64,000 nucleotides of DNA, from the NCBI RefSeq assembly GCF_000067045.1, contig NC_010125.1:3760001-3824000 (forward strand), written 5' to 3'. The notes beneath the pieces are model-generated. The model saw only the letters and a list, made by a program, of their open reading frames with translations. It was not told the DNA's origin and did no database searches. This document shows, piece after piece, positions 45,203 to 54,807 of the stretch. Origin of the DNA: Gluconacetobacter diazotrophicus PA1 5. GTDB taxonomy: Bacteria > Pseudomonadota > Alphaproteobacteria > Acetobacterales > Acetobacteraceae. The position numbers and the translations under genes were made by a program. Numbering within the stretch: position 1 is the first letter of the stretch; each line of letters opens with the position of its first letter.

Positions 45203-45889
45203 TCAGAATGGCGTTGCGGACGGATAATACACGATCTGCCCGTCCAGCATGTCGACGCGGCGCTGCGCCATGTCGGCGTGGCTGGGCGAATGGGTGACCA
45301 TGACGATCGTGGCGCCCTCGGCGTTCAGGGTTTGCAGAATATCCATGACCTGGGCGCCGTTTTCGGTATCCAGGTTTCCCGTCGGCTCGTCGGCCAGGAT
45401 CAGGTCGGGTTCGCCCACGATGGCGCGGGCGATGGCCGCGCGCTGCTGCTGGCCGCCCGAAAGCTGGCTGGGGTAATGGCGCGCGCGGTGGCCGATGCTG
45501 ACGCGGTCCATGGCGGCGGCGACGCGCGCCCGGCGTTCGGCGCGCGGCATCTTGCGATAGACCAGCGCCAGCTCGACATTTTCCTCGATCGTCAGTTCGT
45601 CGATCAGGTTGAAGCTCTGGAACACGTAGCCCAGGTGGGTGCGGCGGAAGAGCGCCAGTTCGGATTCCGCCATGTGGCTCAGATCGTGCTCGGCGAAGCG
45701 GTAGCTGCCGCTGGTGGGGCGGTCGATGGTGCCCAGGATGTTCAGCAGGGTCGATTTGCCGCAGCCGCTGGGCCCCATGATGGCGACGAATTCGCCGCGC
45801 GCGATGCCCAGGTGGATGTCGTGCAGCGCCGTGGTCTCGACCTCGTCCGATCGGTACAGGCGGTTGATGTCGGAAAGCTGGATCAGCAT
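45203..45889 (-). CDS. ABC transporter ATP-binding protein (MacB/LolD type)
   Basis: 228 residues with Walker A GPSGCGKST (39-47), the signature LSGGQQQR (143-150), Walker B LILADE (163-168) and the LDT D-loop. It is a stand-alone nucleotide-binding domain that energises the two FtsX permeases. AGGA lies 8 bases upstream of ATG 45889. It follows the adaptor gene with almost no gap. Confidence 0.9.
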   Translation of the reverse strand: MLIQLSDINRLYRSDEVETTALHDIHLGIARGEFVAIMGPSGCGKSTLLNILGTIDRPTSGSYRFAEHDLSHMAESELALFRRTHLGYVFQSFNLIDELTIEENVELALVYRKMPRAERRARVAAAMDRVSIGHRARHYPSQLSGGQQQRAAIARAIVGEPDLILADEPTGNLDTENGAQVMDILQTLNAEGATIVMVTHSPSHADMAQRRVDMLDGQIVYYPSATPF

Positions 45890-45897
45890 GGCGGGTC

Positions 45898-47219
45898 CTA
45901 CGGATCAGAAGCTGGGTGAAATCGTGAAAGCGCGTGGTGGCGGATGTGACGATGCGATCGCCGTCCTGCAGGCCGGAGGTGATTTCGACCTGTTCGGGGT
46001 TGCGGCCGCCCACGGTGATGGGGCGGCGCGTCGCGTGGTGGCCGTCGGCCGAGACGACGAAGGCCGAGTTGCCGCCGCTGCCGTCCATCCACGCGCCGTT
46101 GGGGGCGATCAGCGCCTGGTGGGTCTGGCCCAGCGTCAGGCGGCATTCCACGCTTTCCCCCCGGCGCAGGGCGCTGGTGGTCCCCGCCTTCGAGGGGGGC
46201 GTGTCGAACGTCAGTTCGGCGCGGAACTGGCCGCTGGTGATCTGCGGATGGACGCGGGCGACGGTGAAGGGCACGTCGTGGTCGTCGATATGGGCGATGC
46301 CGTGTTCGCCCACCGCGACGCGGGCCAGGTAGAATTCGTCGATGTCGGCGTCCAGGCGCCATGCGCCCTGGCTGTCGATCTGGCCGATCGGGTCGCCGGC
46401 CTTCAGCGTCTGGCCGGGTTGCAGGGTGAAATTGGTCAGCCGTCCTTCCACGGGCGCGCGCAGGATCAGCGATGTCAGGCTGTCCTCGACCGCCGCCAGG
46501 GTGTGGCGCAGGCGCTCGGCCGTGCGGTCGATGTCGCGGGCCTGGGCCTGGGCGACGGCGCGGTCCTTGTCCCGGGCGGCGCGCAGCAGGGCCAGGCGGC
46601 GGGTGTAATAGGCGTCCTCGTCCGCGAAGCTCTTGACGTTGGCGTCGGATTCGAAGCCCTGGGCCAGGAGCTGGCGGCGGATGTCCAGTTCGTGGGCGGC
46701 CTTCAGAAGATTGTAGCTGGCCTCGGCAATCTGTCCGTCCTCGGTCGTCTGGGACTGCTGCAGGGTCAGGCGCTGGGCGCTGATGCCGCCCAGCTGGCCG
46801 GCGATATCGGCCTCGCGCGACGTCACGTCCAGTTCGAGCTGCGGGTTGGTCAGGCGCGCCAGCACGTCGCCGGGATGGACCAGCGCGCCGTCCTGCACCG
46901 CGACCGAGGCCACCTGCCCGCCCTGCACCGCGCCCAGCAGCACCACGTGCAGCGGCGCCACCGTCGCGCGCACCGGCAGGTAGTCCAGGAAGGCGGCGGT
47001 GCGCACGGGCTCGATCGTCACGCCGTCCGCGCCGACCGCCAGCGTGCCTGACGCCGGGACCATGCGCCACGCGGCCGTGGCCGCCACCAGCGCCAGCGCG
47101 GCGGCGCCGTATTTCAGCCAGGGCTTCAGCCGCCGCGCGCGTGACGGCGCGACACGGCGGTCCATGCCCGCGCCCGGGGCGGTTCCTGCTTTCGATGCCT
47201 GTTCGATACCGTGCGACAT
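45898..47219 (-). CDS. Periplasmic adaptor (HlyD/MacA-type membrane fusion protein), stop codon lost by frameshift
   Basis: About 440 residues. One N-terminal anchor helix (LKYGAAALALVAATAAW), a lipoyl half (GQVASVAVQDGALVHPGDVLARL), a coiled-coil hairpin, the second lipoyl half (LILRAPVEGRLTNFTLQPGQTLKAGDPI) and beta-barrel and membrane-proximal domains ending DRIVTSATTRFHDFTQLLIR. It links permease and TolC channel. The frame has no stop there: TAG at 45898-45900 is one base out of frame, and the reading would run through the ATPase gene. A one-base deletion near 45902 explains this. Confidence 0.75.
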
Positions 47220-47350
47220 AATCGACTTCCCTTGCCTGGCGAACAGTGTAAGGCTTGCGGAAGCGTTTTTTATCTATTTGAATAATAACGATTTTATCGA
47301 GTGTGTCCGAGGCTGGTGTCCGCCAGCGAACAGACTGTCCGGATCCGAAC

Positions 47351-48691
47351 ATGTCCCAAGCGCCGTCAAGCCCCATGGAGCCCGCAGTCGATTCGACCGC
47401 CGGTCAGGACCCCGAGGGCGCCTGCATCCTGTTCGTCGACGACGATGCCGATATCCGCCAGGCGACGGCGCTGCTGCTGCGCCGCCGGGGGTTCGCGGTG
47501 GTCGGCGCGGCGGACCCCGGCGAGGCGCTGAGCGTGCTGGCGGCGACGGCGGTGTCGGTGGTGCTGCTGGACCTGAACTATACGCGCGGCGCCACCACCG
47601 GGGCCGAGGGGCTGGAGTGCCTGCGGGCGCTGCTGGCGCATGATCCGGGCCTGCCGGTGGTGGTGGTGACGGGCCATAGCGGGGTGGCGATCGCGGTGGC
47701 GGCGATGCGCGCGGGGGCGGCGGATTTCGTCATGAAGCCGTGGAAGAACGACCGGCTGGTGGCGACGATCGAGGATGCGCTGGCCACGCATCGCCGCCGC
47801 CTGGCCGCGCGCCAGCCCGTGGGGGCCGGGGGACCGGCGGACGGGGCGGCCGCCCCGGCCGATGACGGGATGATGATCGCCGGCTGCGCGCAGACGCGCG
47901 ACGTGCTGGAGCGTGCCGACCGGGTGGCGCCGACCCAGGCCGGCGTGCTGCTGACCGGCCCGGCGGGGGTGGGCAAGACCGCGCTGGCGCGGCGTATCCA
48001 TCGCCTGTCGGCGCAGCGGGCCGGGCGGCTGCTGGTGCTGGACCCCCGGCTGGGCGAGGACACGGTGGCGGTGCGGCTGGCGGGCGCGGACGCGCGCGAC
48101 ACGCTGCTGGTCGAGGAGATCGGCGACTGGTCGCCCGCCCTGCAGGACCGGCTGCTGGCGCGGGTGCAGGCGGGCGGCGGGGCGCGCCTGCTGGCCACGG
48201 CGCGCGAGGGCGGGGCGGCGCTGCGCGCGTCGGTGATGCCGGACCTGCTCTGCCGCCTGGATGTCGTGACCATCGCGCTGCCGCCGCTGGCGGCCCGGGG
48301 CGAGGAGATCGCGGTGCTGGCCCGGCATTTCCTGCGTCTGTTCGCCCTGCGCCACGGAGTGGCGGACCGTACCCTGTCGCCCGAGGCCGAGGAGGCGCTG
48401 GCGGCGCGGCCCTGGCCGGACAATGTCCGCGCGCTGCGCCAGGCGATGGAGCGCGCGACGGTCATGGCGCGGGACGCGGTGCTGGGCGTGGCCGATGTCG
48501 CGGGGCCCGGGCCGGACGCGGAGGGGACGGAGGCCGGGACGCCGGATGCCGCGCCGACGCTGGCGCGTTCCGAAAAGGCGATGATCGAGGCGGCGCTGCG
48601 CCGCCATGGCTTCAATGTCAGCCACGCGGCGCGCGAACTGGGCCTGACGCGCCCGGCCCTGTACCGGCGCATGGCCCGCCACGGGCTGTGA
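47351..48691 (+). CDS. NtrC-like response regulator lacking the GAFTGA loop
   Basis: 446 residues. The receiver domain has acidic residues DDD (30-32), phospho-acceptor D74 (LLDLNY) and K129. A reduced AAA+ domain follows, with Walker A GPAGVGKT (203-210) and the Walker-B-like LLVEEI, but the sigma-54-contacting GAFTGA segment is missing. A Fis-type helix-turn-helix (HGFNVSHAARELGLTRPALYRRM) closes the protein. It is divergent from the export operon and followed by its kinase 7 bp later, so it probably controls that operon. Without GAFTGA it should not activate sigma-54 polymerase. Confidence 0.8.
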   Translation: MSQAPSSPMEPAVDSTAGQDPEGACILFVDDDADIRQATALLLRRRGFAVVGAADPGEALSVLAATAVSVVLLDLNYTRGATTGAEGLECLRALLAHDPGLPVVVVTGHSGVAIAVAAMRAGAADFVMKPWKNDRLVATIEDALATHRRRLAARQPVGAGGPADGAAAPADDGMMIAGCAQTRDVLERADRVAPTQAGVLLTGPAGVGKTALARRIHRLSAQRAGRLLVLDPRLGEDTVAVRLAGADARDTLLVEEIGDWSPALQDRLLARVQAGGGARLLATAREGGAALRASVMPDLLCRLDVVTIALPPLAARGEEIAVLARHFLRLFALRHGVADRTLSPEAEEALAARPWPDNVRALRQAMERATVMARDAVLGVADVAGPGPDAEGTEAGTPDAAPTLARSEKAMIEAALRRHGFNVSHAARELGLTRPALYRRMARHGL

Positions 48692-48698
48692 CGCGGCG

Positions 48699-49964
48699 AT
48701 GACGGGTGCGGCGCGCGGGCGCGCGGGCAGGCGGATTCCGGGGATCGGCCCAGCGGCGCTGGGGCTGGTGGGCATCGCGGCGGGCGGGGCGCTGGCGGTG
48801 GTGTGCCTGCATCACCGGTTCTATGCCGCGTCGATGGTCGCCCTGGCGGGCGCGCTGGTGCAGGGCGCGTTCGTGCTGGGGCGGATGGCGCGGCTGGAAC
48901 AGCGCCTGGCCGAGCGCGCGGTGCCGGTGCGCGTGGCCCCGCCGCGCGTGGACCAGGCGGTGGTGCTACGCGCCATGCTGGACCATGCCCCGGTGCCCCT
49001 GCTGGGCGTGACGCATGACGGGGTGCTGGTGGCGTCGAACCGCGCGGCGCGGCGGCTGTTCGGGACCGACGACCGGGTGCTGGACCCGCCGGCCGCCCTG
49101 ATGGCGGGGCTGGCGCGGCTGAAGGATGGCGGGCGGCTGGTGGTGCGGCTGGACCGGCCCGGCGGGGGCGATGCCGGCGGGGCGGGGAACGGGCGGCACT
49201 ACGCGCTGTCGGTGGCGCTGGGCAGCCTGCACGGCAGGTACGCCCGGCTGGTGGCGCTGACGGATATCGAGGCCGAGCTGAATGCCGGCGAGGCGACGGC
49301 CCTGCGCGAGATCCTGCAGGTGCTGAGCCACGAAATCATGAATTCGCTGACGCCCGTGTCCTCTCTGGCGGAAAGCGCGCAGGAGATGCTGGCGGCGGGC
49401 GACGCGGCGGCGATGCCCGAGGCCGCGCAGGCGCTGGCCACCATCCTGCGCCGGGTCCAGGGGCTGGACCGCTTCGTGCAGGGGTACCGCCACCTGGCCC
49501 GCCTGCCGGCGGTGGCGCCGCGCCAGATGTCGGTGGCGGCGATGCTGCGCGATGCCGGGCGGCTGTTCGCCAGCCGGTGGGACGGGCAGGGCGTGGCCTT
49601 GCGGCTGGACGTGCCGGTGCCCGACATCGTGGCGTGGCTGGACGGCGACCTGCTGGTGCAGGCGCTGATCGCGCTGATGACCAACGGCGCGCAGGCGGCC
49701 CTGGCGGGTCCGCGCCGCCCGGCCTGGGTGGCGCTGTGGGCCCGCGCGGACGCCGATCACGTGACGATCGGCGTCGGCGACAGCGGCGCGGGCGTGGCGC
49801 CGGACCAGGCGGCGCTGATCTTCCGGCCGTTCTTTTCATTGCGCGAGGGGGGGACCGGCATCGGCCTCAGCGTCGCGCGGCAGATCGTGCAGGACCATGG
49901 CGGCAGCCTGGTGCTGGCGCCGCCCGCCGAGGATGCGGGGGCCACTTTCCTGATCCGGATCTGA
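48699..49964 (+). CDS. Sensor histidine kinase (NtrY-like)
   Basis: 421 residues. Two N-terminal membrane helices with a very short loop, a PAS-like domain (VLRAMLDHAPVPLLGVTHDG), H box LSHEIMNSLTPV (phospho-acceptor H211), N box MTNGAQAAL, and nucleotide motifs GVGDSGAGVAPD and GGTGIGLSVARQIV. The tiny periplasmic loop suggests it senses the membrane or an intracellular signal. It forms a pair with the regulator at 47351. Confidence 0.85.
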   Translation: MTGAARGRAGRRIPGIGPAALGLVGIAAGGALAVVCLHHRFYAASMVALAGALVQGAFVLGRMARLEQRLAERAVPVRVAPPRVDQAVVLRAMLDHAPVPLLGVTHDGVLVASNRAARRLFGTDDRVLDPPAALMAGLARLKDGGRLVVRLDRPGGGDAGGAGNGRHYALSVALGSLHGRYARLVALTDIEAELNAGEATALREILQVLSHEIMNSLTPVSSLAESAQEMLAAGDAAAMPEAAQALATILRRVQGLDRFVQGYRHLARLPAVAPRQMSVAAMLRDAGRLFASRWDGQGVALRLDVPVPDIVAWLDGDLLVQALIALMTNGAQAALAGPRRPAWVALWARADADHVTIGVGDSGAGVAPDQAALIFRPFFSLREGGTGIGLSVARQIVQDHGGSLVLAPPAEDAGATFLIRI

Positions 49965-50085
49965 GGGTTGGAAAGTTCTACCGCGATAGCTTCACTTTTT
50001 CCGGATCGGCTTTCCGCGTCCCTGTCCGTGCCGTCCGGGTTTCTTCTTGACTCGGGATTAAAAATATGAGTTCCTGCCTGCAAAT

Positions 50086-50101
50086 ATGAATAGCTAGTCA
50101 A
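50086..50101. promoter_or_regulatory. Palindromic operator, copy 1 (LacI-type candidate)
   Basis: ATGAATAGCTAGTCAA, 14 of 16 bases identical to GTGAATAGCTAGTCAC at 58724-58739. The core TGAnTAGCTAnTCA is palindromic, as expected for a LacI-family dimer. It lies 22 bp before the sugar ABC operon start, a repressor position. Confidence 0.65.
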
Positions 50102-50122
50102 TAGCATATCGAGTCTCAAAAA

Positions 50123-51691
50123 ATGAGCATCCACCAAAGATTGCCGGATCTGGCGATCGGTCGTACGGCTGCGCCCGGCGCGGTCGCGGAACCGGCGGTG
50201 CGGATTTCCGGCATTTCCAAATCCTATGGCTCGCTCGGGGTCCTGAGCGATATCAGCTTCGATATCGGCCAGGGGCGCGTCCATGCGCTGGTCGGCGAGA
50301 ACGGGGCCGGAAAATCGACCCTGGTCAAGATCATCACCGGCCTGGTCCGCCCGGACGCGGGTGAAATCCTGGTGAAGGGCCGGCCCGCCGTCTTCCATAC
50401 GCCGCTGGAGGCGCGGGCGCAGGGTGTGACGGCGGTGTACCAGGACCCGAAGCTGTTTCCCCACCTGGACGTCGCCGAGAACATGTTCGTCGGAAACTAT
50501 CCGCGTACCGCCTGGGGAACCGTCGATCGCGCGGCGATGTGCCGCCGGGCCGGGGAGGCATTCCGCAACCTGGGGGTGGCGCTGGACCCGCGCGCGCTGG
50601 TCGGCGCACTGTCCATGGCGGAACTGCAATTTGTCGAAATCGCCCGCGCGCTGTCCGGCGACGTGCAGCTTCTGATCCTCGACGAGCCGACCTCGCCCCT
50701 GACCCCGGCGGAGGCCGAACGGCTGTTCGATATCGTCCGCCGCCTGCGCGGCCAGGGGAAATCCGTCCTGCTGATCACCCATCGGCTGGAGGAGGTGGAA
50801 GCCCTGGCGGACGAGGCGACCGTGCTGCGGGACGGCCGGCATGTCGCAACACGGCCGATGTCCCAGATGGAACGGGGGGTGATGGTCAAGCTGATGGTTG
50901 GGCGGGAGCTTTCGCTGCTTCAATCCCATGGCCGCGCCGCGTCCCGGGGCCGGGAACTGCTTCGTGTCGAGGGCCTGACCCTGCCGGGCAGTTTCCGGGA
51001 CGTGTCGTTCTCGCTCCATGCCGGGGAGATCGTCGGCATGGCCGGTCTGGTGGGGGCGGGGCGGTCGGAAATCGCGCAGGCGCTGTTCGGCATGACGCCC
51101 GCCGAAAGCGGCCATGTCACGCTGGGCGGCCGTGCCGTCACGCCGTCCACGCCGGCGCAGATGCTGGGGCTGGGCCTGGCCTACCTGCCGGAAGACCGCG
51201 ACGGGCAGGGCCTGATCATGAGCGAGAGCGTGGCGGACAACGTGACCCTGCCCATAGCGGGGCGGCTGGGCCATGCGGGCCTGCGCAACCGGGCCGCCGA
51301 GCGGCAGGTCGCGACGGAGGCTGTCGCTACCTACGATATTCGCACCAGGGGCATCGACAAGCCGGTCGGGCAGCTTTCGGGCGGGAACCGCCAGAAGGTG
51401 GCGCTGGCACGATGGCTGGCGACGAAACCCGCCGTGCTGATCCTGGACGAGCCGACCCATGGCGTCGATATCGGCAGCAAGGCGCAGATCCACCAGATGA
51501 TTGCCGACCTGGCGGTGTCCGGCCTGGCGATCCTGATGATTTCATCCGACCTGCCCGAGATCCTGGCGATGAGCGACCGGATCCTCGTCGTCGCGGCCGG
51601 GCGGATCGTCAGCGAGATCGCGCGGGACGACGCCACGCAGGAAGGCGTCATGCGCGCGGCGACGCACAGCATGGAGACGGGGCATGGCTAG
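50123..51691 (+). CDS. Sugar ABC transporter ATP-binding protein (RbsA/XylG type)
   Basis: 522 residues with two nucleotide-binding halves: GENGAGKST (58-66) with LSMAELQ in place of a full signature motif in the first half, and degenerate Walker A GLVGAGRSE with intact LSGGNRQK in the second. This asymmetry is normal for CUT2-family ATPases of ribose/xylose/rhamnose importers. It overlaps the permease gene by 8 bp. The start has no strong ribosome site. Confidence 0.85.
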   Translation: MSIHQRLPDLAIGRTAAPGAVAEPAVRISGISKSYGSLGVLSDISFDIGQGRVHALVGENGAGKSTLVKIITGLVRPDAGEILVKGRPAVFHTPLEARAQGVTAVYQDPKLFPHLDVAENMFVGNYPRTAWGTVDRAAMCRRAGEAFRNLGVALDPRALVGALSMAELQFVEIARALSGDVQLLILDEPTSPLTPAEAERLFDIVRRLRGQGKSVLLITHRLEEVEALADEATVLRDGRHVATRPMSQMERGVMVKLMVGRELSLLQSHGRAASRGRELLRVEGLTLPGSFRDVSFSLHAGEIVGMAGLVGAGRSEIAQALFGMTPAESGHVTLGGRAVTPSTPAQMLGLGLAYLPEDRDGQGLIMSESVADNVTLPIAGRLGHAGLRNRAAERQVATEAVATYDIRTRGIDKPVGQLSGGNRQKVALARWLATKPAVLILDEPTHGVDIGSKAQIHQMIADLAVSGLAILMISSDLPEILAMSDRILVVAAGRIVSEIARDDATQEGVMRAATHSMETGHG

Positions 51692-51934
51692 CATCGCACG
51701 ACGCGGCGGGCTGGCCGCGCGCCTGCTTCAGCAGCGTATTTCGGGTGTCCTGGCCTTCATGGTGGTGCTGGCGGCCGTCTTCGCGGCCGTCGCGCCGCAT
51801 TTCGGCACCCTGCAGAATGGCGAGGTGGTGATTTCCAATGCCGCCATCCTCGCGATCGTGGCGGCCGCCCAGGGGATCGTCCTGATCACGCGTAACCTGG
51901 ATGTGTCCGTGGGCGCGATGATGGGGTTCGCGGC

Positions 51935-52927
51935 CTATGTGTTTTGTCCCGGGATTTGGTGGTGCGGATTATGTATGAACCGTGATGGTTCTTTTTCCCA
52001 CTGCTGACAAATGAATTCATATGGAGTGAGGCCGCGCAGGGTCTTGAGCCTGCGGGCGAAATTGTAGGCGGTAACGAAGTCGGCGAGGTGTTGACGCAAC
52101 TGGTCATGTGTTTCGTAGTAGAAGCGCTTGACGGTGGCGTCCTTGATCGTGCGGTTCATCCTCTCGACCTGGCCATTCGTCCAGGGATGTCGCGGCTTTG
52201 TCAGTCGATGCTCGATATCGAGATCAGCACAGGCCAGTTCAAAAGAGTGGCACCGGAACAGGACACCATCCGCCCGCATGGCCTTGATGTCTTCGGGTGT
52301 CCATCCATTGCCGGCCGGATCGGTAAAATGCGTGCCGTTATCGGTCAGCACGGTATGGATGCGGTAGGGAACCGCAGCGGCCAGAGCACGCAGGAAGTCA
52401 CCGGCAACGCGACGTGTCGCTTTCTCGTGCAATTGGACAAAAGCGAATTTCGAGGTCCGGTCGATCGCCACCAGAAGATAAAGGCGCCCCATTTCAGTGC
52501 GGACTTCAGCAATGTCGATGTGAAAATAGCCGATCGGATAACTCTTGAACTTCGACCGTTTTGGTTTGTCGCCTTCGGTCTCGGGCAGGCGGCTGATCCC
52601 ATGGCGCTGAAAACAACGGTGCAGGGAAGATCGCGTCAGATGCGGGATCGTCGCCTGAAGCGCATAAAGGCAATCATCAAGAGGCAGCAGGGTATGGCGA
52701 CGGAAGGCCACAACGATCGCTTCTTCTTCGGTCGACAGGATGGTTGAGGATGCGACCTTCGGACCGGTGCGTCGATCCGACGTATCGGTCCGCCCCTTCC
52801 ATTTGGCGACCGTCTTCGGGTTGATCCCGTAGCGTTTCGCCAGAACCCTCAGGCTCTCTTGACTATGTTGTATCGCTCGACGGACTGCCGCTGTCGTCGT
52901 GGCGCTTCCGTGGTGAACCTGGCCCAT
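51935..52927 (-). CDS. IS481-family transposase (copy 3)
   Basis: 330 residues, matching copy 1 except for the last residues (IPGQNT). The stop TAG lies in the CCTATG target duplication (minus strand CATAGG). Intact DDE motifs. Confidence 0.9.
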   Translation of the reverse strand: MGQVHHGSATTTAAVRRAIQHSQESLRVLAKRYGINPKTVAKWKGRTDTSDRRTGPKVASSTILSTEEEAIVVAFRRHTLLPLDDCLYALQATIPHLTRSSLHRCFQRHGISRLPETEGDKPKRSKFKSYPIGYFHIDIAEVRTEMGRLYLLVAIDRTSKFAFVQLHEKATRRVAGDFLRALAAAVPYRIHTVLTDNGTHFTDPAGNGWTPEDIKAMRADGVLFRCHSFELACADLDIEHRLTKPRHPWTNGQVERMNRTIKDATVKRFYYETHDQLRQHLADFVTAYNFARRLKTLRGLTPYEFICQQWEKEPSRFIHNPHHQIPGQNT

Positions 52928-52983
52928 AGCGCATCCTTCCACTCATGTGAAAATAATGCACCACCAAATCCCGGGACCAAACA
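51940..52983 (-). mobile_element. IS481-family insertion sequence, copy 3
   Basis: 1044 bp, inserted in the sugar permease gene with a perfect 6-bp duplication CCTATG (51934-51939 and 52984-52989). The left end reads TGTTTTGTCCC (as in copy 2), the right end GGGACCAAACA. The recent look (near-identity to copies 1 and 2) suggests active transposition. Confidence 0.95.
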
Positions 52984-53743
52984 CCTATGTGACCGCGGAT
53001 TTCGCGGCGCACCATCCGCAGGCGGGGCTGCTGCTGCCCGTGATCGCGGTCACGCTGGGCGGGGCGCTGGGGGCGATCAACGGGCTGCTGGTCGCGTATG
53101 GCCGCATTTCGCCGCTGATCGCGACGCTGGGCACGATGTCGCTTTATCGTGGCGTGACCTACATCTATGCCCACGGGCAGGAAGTGACCGCCAGCCGCCT
53201 GCCGCACTGGGTGCTGGCCTTCGTCGATTTGCGCATCGCCGGCGTGCCGGCCCTGGTGCTGCTGTCCGCGATCGTGGTGGGGATGACCGCGTTCTTCCTG
53301 CGCCATCTTCCCCTGGGACGGCGGATCTATGCCGTGGGGTCGAATGCCACCGCCAGCCTGTTCTGCGGCCTGCGCACCGAACGCGTCGTGCTGTTCGCCT
53401 ACATCCTGTGCGGCGTGATGTGCGGATTTGCCGGCCTGCTCTATGCCGCGCGGGTGGGCACCGTGACCGTGGTGCTGGCGTCCGGCTGGGAACTGTCCTC
53501 GCTGGCCGCCGCCGTGCTGGGGGGGATCAGCGTTGCCGGCGGGTCCGGGTCCGTCATCGGCGCGGCCCTGGGCGCCATCCTGCTGTCCATGATCGATAAT
53601 GGACTGGTGCTGCTGCATATTCCCGAATTCTGGCGCATCTTCGTGCAGGGGTGCGCCATCGTGCTGGCCATCGCGGCCGATGGCGCCGTGGCGCGCCAGG
53701 TCCGCCTGGCGCTGCGTGCCCAACGTATTGCGAGGATGCCCTG

Positions 53744-54748
53744 ATGAAACGCGCGGATCGCTGGTTGCGGTGGCGCCCCACCGCCTGGGAGGCGTGCCTG
53801 GTCGCGCTGATTTTGATGGCCGGGGCGTGGTCGGCCTATCTCTCGCCCTATTACCTGGATATCGGCCAGATCCTGGATTCCGGTCGGCAGTTCATCATTC
53901 CGGGTCTGCTGGCCTTCGGCCTGCTGCCGATCGTCCTGACGGGCGAGATCGACATCTCGCTGGCCTCGAACCTGGCCATCGGCGCGGTGTTGCTGGGGCA
54001 CCTGTCCGCCGCCGGGGTGTCGCCGTGGCTGGCGGTGCCGGTGGTGCTGGCGGTCTGCGCGCTGCTGGGCGCGGTCAACGGCGTGCTGGTGTCCTGGATG
54101 GGGCTGCCGTCGCTGGCGATCACGCTGGGCACGATGGGCGCCTATCGCGGCCTGGCCTATGTCGTCGGCCTGGACACCGGATATACCGATTTCGACGACG
54201 CCTACCTGTCCGTGGGGTCCGGCTACGTGTTCGGGATCGTCCCGGTTTCGCTGGTCCTGTTCCTGGGCGTGGCGGTGGTGATGGCCTTCGTGATCCATGG
54301 AACGGTCTTCGGACGCCGCATCTTCGCGGTGGGCCGGAACAGCGATGCCGCGCGGATCGTCGGTATCGACGTCACGCGGTTGAAGATCGTCACCTACGCG
54401 ATGGCCGGGGCCCTGGCCGGCCTGGCCGCGCTGGTCTGGATCGGCCAGTACGGATCGGCGCGCGGGGACAATGCCGACGGCAGCGTGCTGTTCGTCGTCA
54501 CCGCCGTCGTCCTGGGCGGCGTGGACATCAATGGCGGCAGGGGGACGGTGCTGGGCGTGACGCTGGCGCTTCTGCTGCTGGGCACGCTGCGCAACGGGAT
54601 GGGGCTTGCGAATGTGGGGGGGCCGGTCCAGACGGTCGTCCTGGGCGCCCTGCTGCTGCTTGGCGTGCTGCGTCCCGTCGCCCTGCGGGCCTATCACGCG
54701 GTGCGGTCCGGGGCGGCGCGGGGAAAGGCGCAGGCCGCCGGAACCTGA
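53744..54748 (+). CDS. CUT2 sugar ABC permease, second subunit
   Basis: 334 residues, about nine membrane helices, with LTGEIDISLASNLAIGAV, SLAITLGTMGAYRGLAYV and GRRIFAVGRNSDAARIVGIDV, the conserved RbsC-type segments. The presence of two different permeases is a feature of rhamnose- and AI-2-type CUT2 importers. The start overlaps the previous stop (TGATG). Confidence 0.85.
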   Translation: MKRADRWLRWRPTAWEACLVALILMAGAWSAYLSPYYLDIGQILDSGRQFIIPGLLAFGLLPIVLTGEIDISLASNLAIGAVLLGHLSAAGVSPWLAVPVVLAVCALLGAVNGVLVSWMGLPSLAITLGTMGAYRGLAYVVGLDTGYTDFDDAYLSVGSGYVFGIVPVSLVLFLGVAVVMAFVIHGTVFGRRIFAVGRNSDAARIVGIDVTRLKIVTYAMAGALAGLAALVWIGQYGSARGDNADGSVLFVVTAVVLGGVDINGGRGTVLGVTLALLLLGTLRNGMGLANVGGPVQTVVLGALLLLGVLRPVALRAYHAVRSGAARGKAQAAGT

Positions 54749-54807
54749 CGACCCTGACGGAAGAGTCCCGAATAACAAACAATAAACAACAAGACGGGAG
54801 AACGATC

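Larger units (their letters stand above)
51684..53744 (+). pseudogene. CUT2 sugar ABC permease interrupted by IS481 copy 3
   Basis: The N-terminal part (51684-51939) reads ARLLQQRISGVLAFMVVLAA and LITRNLDVSVGAMMGFAAY. After removing the IS and one CCTATG duplication it continues in frame VTADFAAHHPQAGLLLPVIA to 53744, giving about 336 residues with eight to ten membrane helices and the RbsC-like motifs (ATLGTMSLYRGVTYI, GRRIYAVGSNATA, LAAAVLGGISVAGGSGSV). The remainder after the IS lacks the first helices, so the transporter probably depends on the second permease alone or is inactive. Confidence 0.85.

Noticed and set aside
42750-47219. A 1,489-codon open frame as a natural adaptor-ABC fusion
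   Set aside because: Its middle 230 codons are the ATPase gene read in the wrong frame (Arg/His/Pro-rich), while the real ATPase with all motifs is in another frame.
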